Assembly (NCBI GenBank): GCA_965248685.1
Contig: CBDFKC010000004.1
Span: forward strand, 496,001-560,000
From: VYFG01 sp965248685
GTDB taxonomy: Bacteria; Pseudomonadota; Gammaproteobacteria; Arenicellales; Poriferihabitantaceae
Direction: 5' to 3'
DNA: 64,000 nucleotides
Below are positions 62,152 through 64,000 of this stretch, one piece after another. A program made the translations under genes and the position numbers. The notes under the pieces were generated by a model that was not told the DNA's origin, searched no databases, and saw only the letters and a list, made by a program, of their open reading frames with translations. Positions within the stretch are counted from its first letter, which is position 1. Each line of letters begins with the position of its first letter.

Positions 62152-63137
62152 TATTTCACTACCAGAGAATGCAATCGCAACCGACTGACACCGCCGTCGG
62201 GATAAATATTCATTCGGATATGGGAGACCGGACCAATGTTTCTGACAGCATCTTCAAAATATAGAATATGATCTGCCTGGAGTTTTGATTCGGGTAGAAT
62301 AATTTCCCAGCTCTCGCTTTTCTCGGTTAGATTATCCGATTGATCTTGGTTGATCAATGCGCCTCGAATATCGAAACGATCAGGAAAGTTGCCCTTAAAG
62401 TGTGCGGTGTCGATTTCAATCTTCTGAATAATTCCGGCATGAGCCAGGGCGATAACAACCCAGTCATTGCCAGGTGTCCGGCGGCGACTGGTTTCCCAAC
62501 CGTCTCCCATATTGACCCCGCGGCCGGGCGTCAGTAAGTTTTTCATATGACCGAAATGCTGGTCATTGCAGGCCAGTGCAACGCCTCCGTTTAGCGCCGC
62601 GGCCAGATCAATCAGTTCGGCTTTACCTACTTTGTCCCAATCAACCCTGGGTTCGGCGAAAATACGCATTCGGGCGATGCCGCCGTCGGGATAAATATGC
62701 AATTTGACATGGGAAAATACCGACTGATCTTCTACCGATATTCCGTGGCCACTGTCTCCGTTTAATTCGGTTTTAGCGAGGATTTCGCGCCATTGAACAT
62801 CCTCCTCCAGTGTTTCCTCCTGACAAAAGCAGGCTTCCAATGAAGCCGCGGGTGCGTAATTGCCAGTGAAATGCGTGGTATCCAGCTCAATACCGTGGAT
62901 TACCCCGGGCCGGGCCAATTTAACGATACACCAGTCATGCCCCGGGGTTCGCTTGCGCCGGGATTCCCAACCGTCCATCCATTTTCCATTGTCATCATAT
63001 TTTCCTTCAATGAAAACCGGCGGTTGGTCCGATAGCATTCTAGCCATCGGTGCGAAGAAATCATCGCTGCAGCTAATCGCAGTGGCTCCCAGATTTTCTG
63101 AAGCCAAATTAACCCAGTGTTGTGCAAAGTCTGTCAT
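62151..63137 (-). CDS. alc: Allantoicase
   Basis: A 328-residue allantoicase that converts allantoate to ureidoglycolate and urea. It has the two tandem jelly-roll repeats of the family: GKWMDGWESRRKRTPGHDWC in the first and MGDGWETSRRRTPGNDWVVI in the second, plus repeated HIYPDGGIARMRIF and MNIYPDGGVSRLRL strands. I start at ATG 63137 (MTDFAQHWVNLASENLG), which overlaps the puuE stop by 4 nt. The frame is open further upstream to 63287 but only inside puuE. Confidence 0.95.
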   Translation of the reverse strand: MTDFAQHWVNLASENLGATAISCSDDFFAPMARMLSDQPPVFIEGKYDDNGKWMDGWESRRKRTPGHDWCIVKLARPGVIHGIELDTTHFTGNYAPAASLEACFCQEETLEEDVQWREILAKTELNGDSGHGISVEDQSVFSHVKLHIYPDGGIARMRIFAEPRVDWDKVGKAELIDLAAALNGGVALACNDQHFGHMKNLLTPGRGVNMGDGWETSRRRTPGNDWVVIALAHAGIIQKIEIDTAHFKGNFPDRFDIRGALINQDQSDNLTEKSESWEIILPESKLQADHILYFEDAVRNIGPVSHIRMNIYPDGGVSRLRLHSLVVK

Positions 63138-64000
63138 GTTGAATACTTTTTTGGTGCGGGAAAGTGGCTGGTCCAGTGTTCCGCGATATCTATCCGGCGT
63201 GCCAGCCACACCCTGTCTTTGGTTAATATATAGTCGAGAAATCGGGCCAATGCCGCGGCCCGCCCAGGCCGTCCCACCAGCCGACAATGCAATCCCACCG
63301 ACATCATTTTTGGGGCCGATTCACCTTCTTCGTAGAGCTGATCGAAGCTATCCGTAAGGTACTGATAAAACTGCTCTCCACTGTTGAAACCCTGGGGTGT
63401 GGCAAAGCGCATGTCGTTGGCATCGAGGGTATAAGGAACAATTAACTGGGGAGAAGCAAAGTCCAGCAGCCAATAGGGAAGCTCGTCCGAATAGCTGTCA
63501 GCTGAGTAGCTGAATTTTCCATAATCCGCGGTTATCCTGTGGGTATTGGGGCTGGTTCGACCAAGGTAGAACCCCTTGGGTGCGGAACCGGTCGCCCGGG
63601 TATGAACTTCCACCGCCTGCTGCAGGTGGGCTAACTCCTGCTGTTCGGGCATAAACTGATAATCGATCCAGCGATAACCGTGACTGGCGATTTCCCAACC
63701 GGCTTCCAACATCCCATCAATGACGGGCTGGTTTCGCTGCATTGCCATGGCGACCGCAAACACGGTGACAGGAATTTCACGGTCAGTGAATAGGCGGTGT
63801 AAGCGCCAGAATCCGGCCCGGGAGCCGAATTCATATATGGACTCCATATTCGGATGGCGGGTGTCTTGGTAGGCCTGAGCGCCAACTATTTCTGACAAGA
63901 ATGCTTCCGACGCCGGGTCTCCATGTAAGACATTATTTTCACCCCCCTCTTCATAATTAATGACGAATTGAACCGCTACCCGGGCGTTACCGGGCCAGTT
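63134..64000 (-). CDS. puuE: Allantoinase PuuE (polysaccharide deacetylase fold), partial at right edge
   Basis: A cofactor-independent allantoinase of the polysaccharide-deacetylase fold, opening allantoin to allantoate. The frame stays open to the window edge and reads NWPGNARVAVQFVINYEEGG then HGDPASEAFLSEIVGAQAYQ, the conserved start of PuuE, so only the first about 15-20 residues are missing. SRAGFWRLHRLF, HGYRWIDYQFMPEQQE and GFYLGRTSPNTHRI are further family marks. It heads the visible puuE-alc-allA operon; a urate-oxidation gene may lie to the right. Confidence 0.95.
   Translation of the reverse strand, partial: NWPGNARVAVQFVINYEEGGENNVLHGDPASEAFLSEIVGAQAYQDTRHPNMESIYEFGSRAGFWRLHRLFTDREIPVTVFAVAMAMQRNQPVIDGMLEAGWEIASHGYRWIDYQFMPEQQELAHLQQAVEVHTRATGSAPKGFYLGRTSPNTHRITADYGKFSYSADSYSDELPYWLLDFASPQLIVPYTLDANDMRFATPQGFNSGEQFYQYLTDSFDQLYEEGESAPKMMSVGLHCRLVGRPGRAAALARFLDYILTKDRVWLARRIDIAEHWTSHFPAPKKYST

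Overview
The window looks like a junction between a large mosaic genomic island (about 1-37,040) and gammaproteobacterial chromosome (about 37,040-64,000). The chromosomal side carries rapA, srkA, an sprT-like protease gene, a type IV pilin accessory gene and a cofactor-independent allantoin pathway (puuE-alc-allA). I infer a non-enteric, probably environmental gammaproteobacterium. No rRNA gene, complete tRNA gene or CRISPR array was found.

Island. The left part (1-10.3 kb) is AT-rich. It holds a beta-class DNA methyltransferase (cut by the window edge), a HerA/TraD-like ATPase, a small winged-helix protein, a serine-recombinase-like protein without its catalytic domain, an XRE regulator with two palindromic operators, a RadC-like protein with a degenerate metal site, a 1066-residue STAND NTPase and two membrane proteins. 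A GC-richer block (10.8-18.6 kb) holds a secreted SpvB/RHS giant protein and a TPR protein; it abuts a radC-like gene that has lost its 3' half. Next come an XRE + RNase H-like pair, an AAA ATPase and an intact serine recombinase (21.8-23.4 kb). Two 161-bp TG...CA miniature elements in direct orientation (23,687 and 36,588) bracket a 12.7-kb cassette. It contains a broken TIR domain, a PIN + XRE/ImmA pair, a DUF2188 protein, a complete CBASS operon (CD-NTase, HORMA, TRIP13-like ATPase, DUF4297-SAVED effector) and an AT-rich set of unknown genes. That set includes a receiver-like protein and a gene whose ribosome-binding region is a run of 12 G. The island ends at a 45-bp 3' fragment of a tRNA-Lys(UUU) gene (36,993-37,037), a typical att scar; the intact tRNA should lie off the left edge.

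Chromosome. From 37.1 to 39.2 kb the DNA is scarred by decayed IS256- and IS66-family transposases. Then follow an envelope region (subtilisin-like protease with Glu in the His position, DUF2059 protein, 2088-residue YadA-like adhesin with 93-bp repeats), an HU-like gene, a flavin reductase with an extra C-terminal domain, an SGNH lipoprotein, the sprT/GIY-YIG/pilin-accessory operon, rapA-srkA, small-molecule enzymes, an IS5-like miniature element abutting the stop codon of a haloacid dehalogenase gene, two paralogous small secreted proteins (a third relative is at 39.2 kb), and the allantoin-degradation operon.

The cassette is mainly a defence and conflict store: CBASS, TIR remnant, PIN/ImmA pair, STAND NTPase and RHS protein sit among recombination machinery. 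The genes least explained are those at 30.1-36.5 kb and the two membrane proteins at 8.7-10.3 kb. All family calls are by eye from motifs; no database search was possible.
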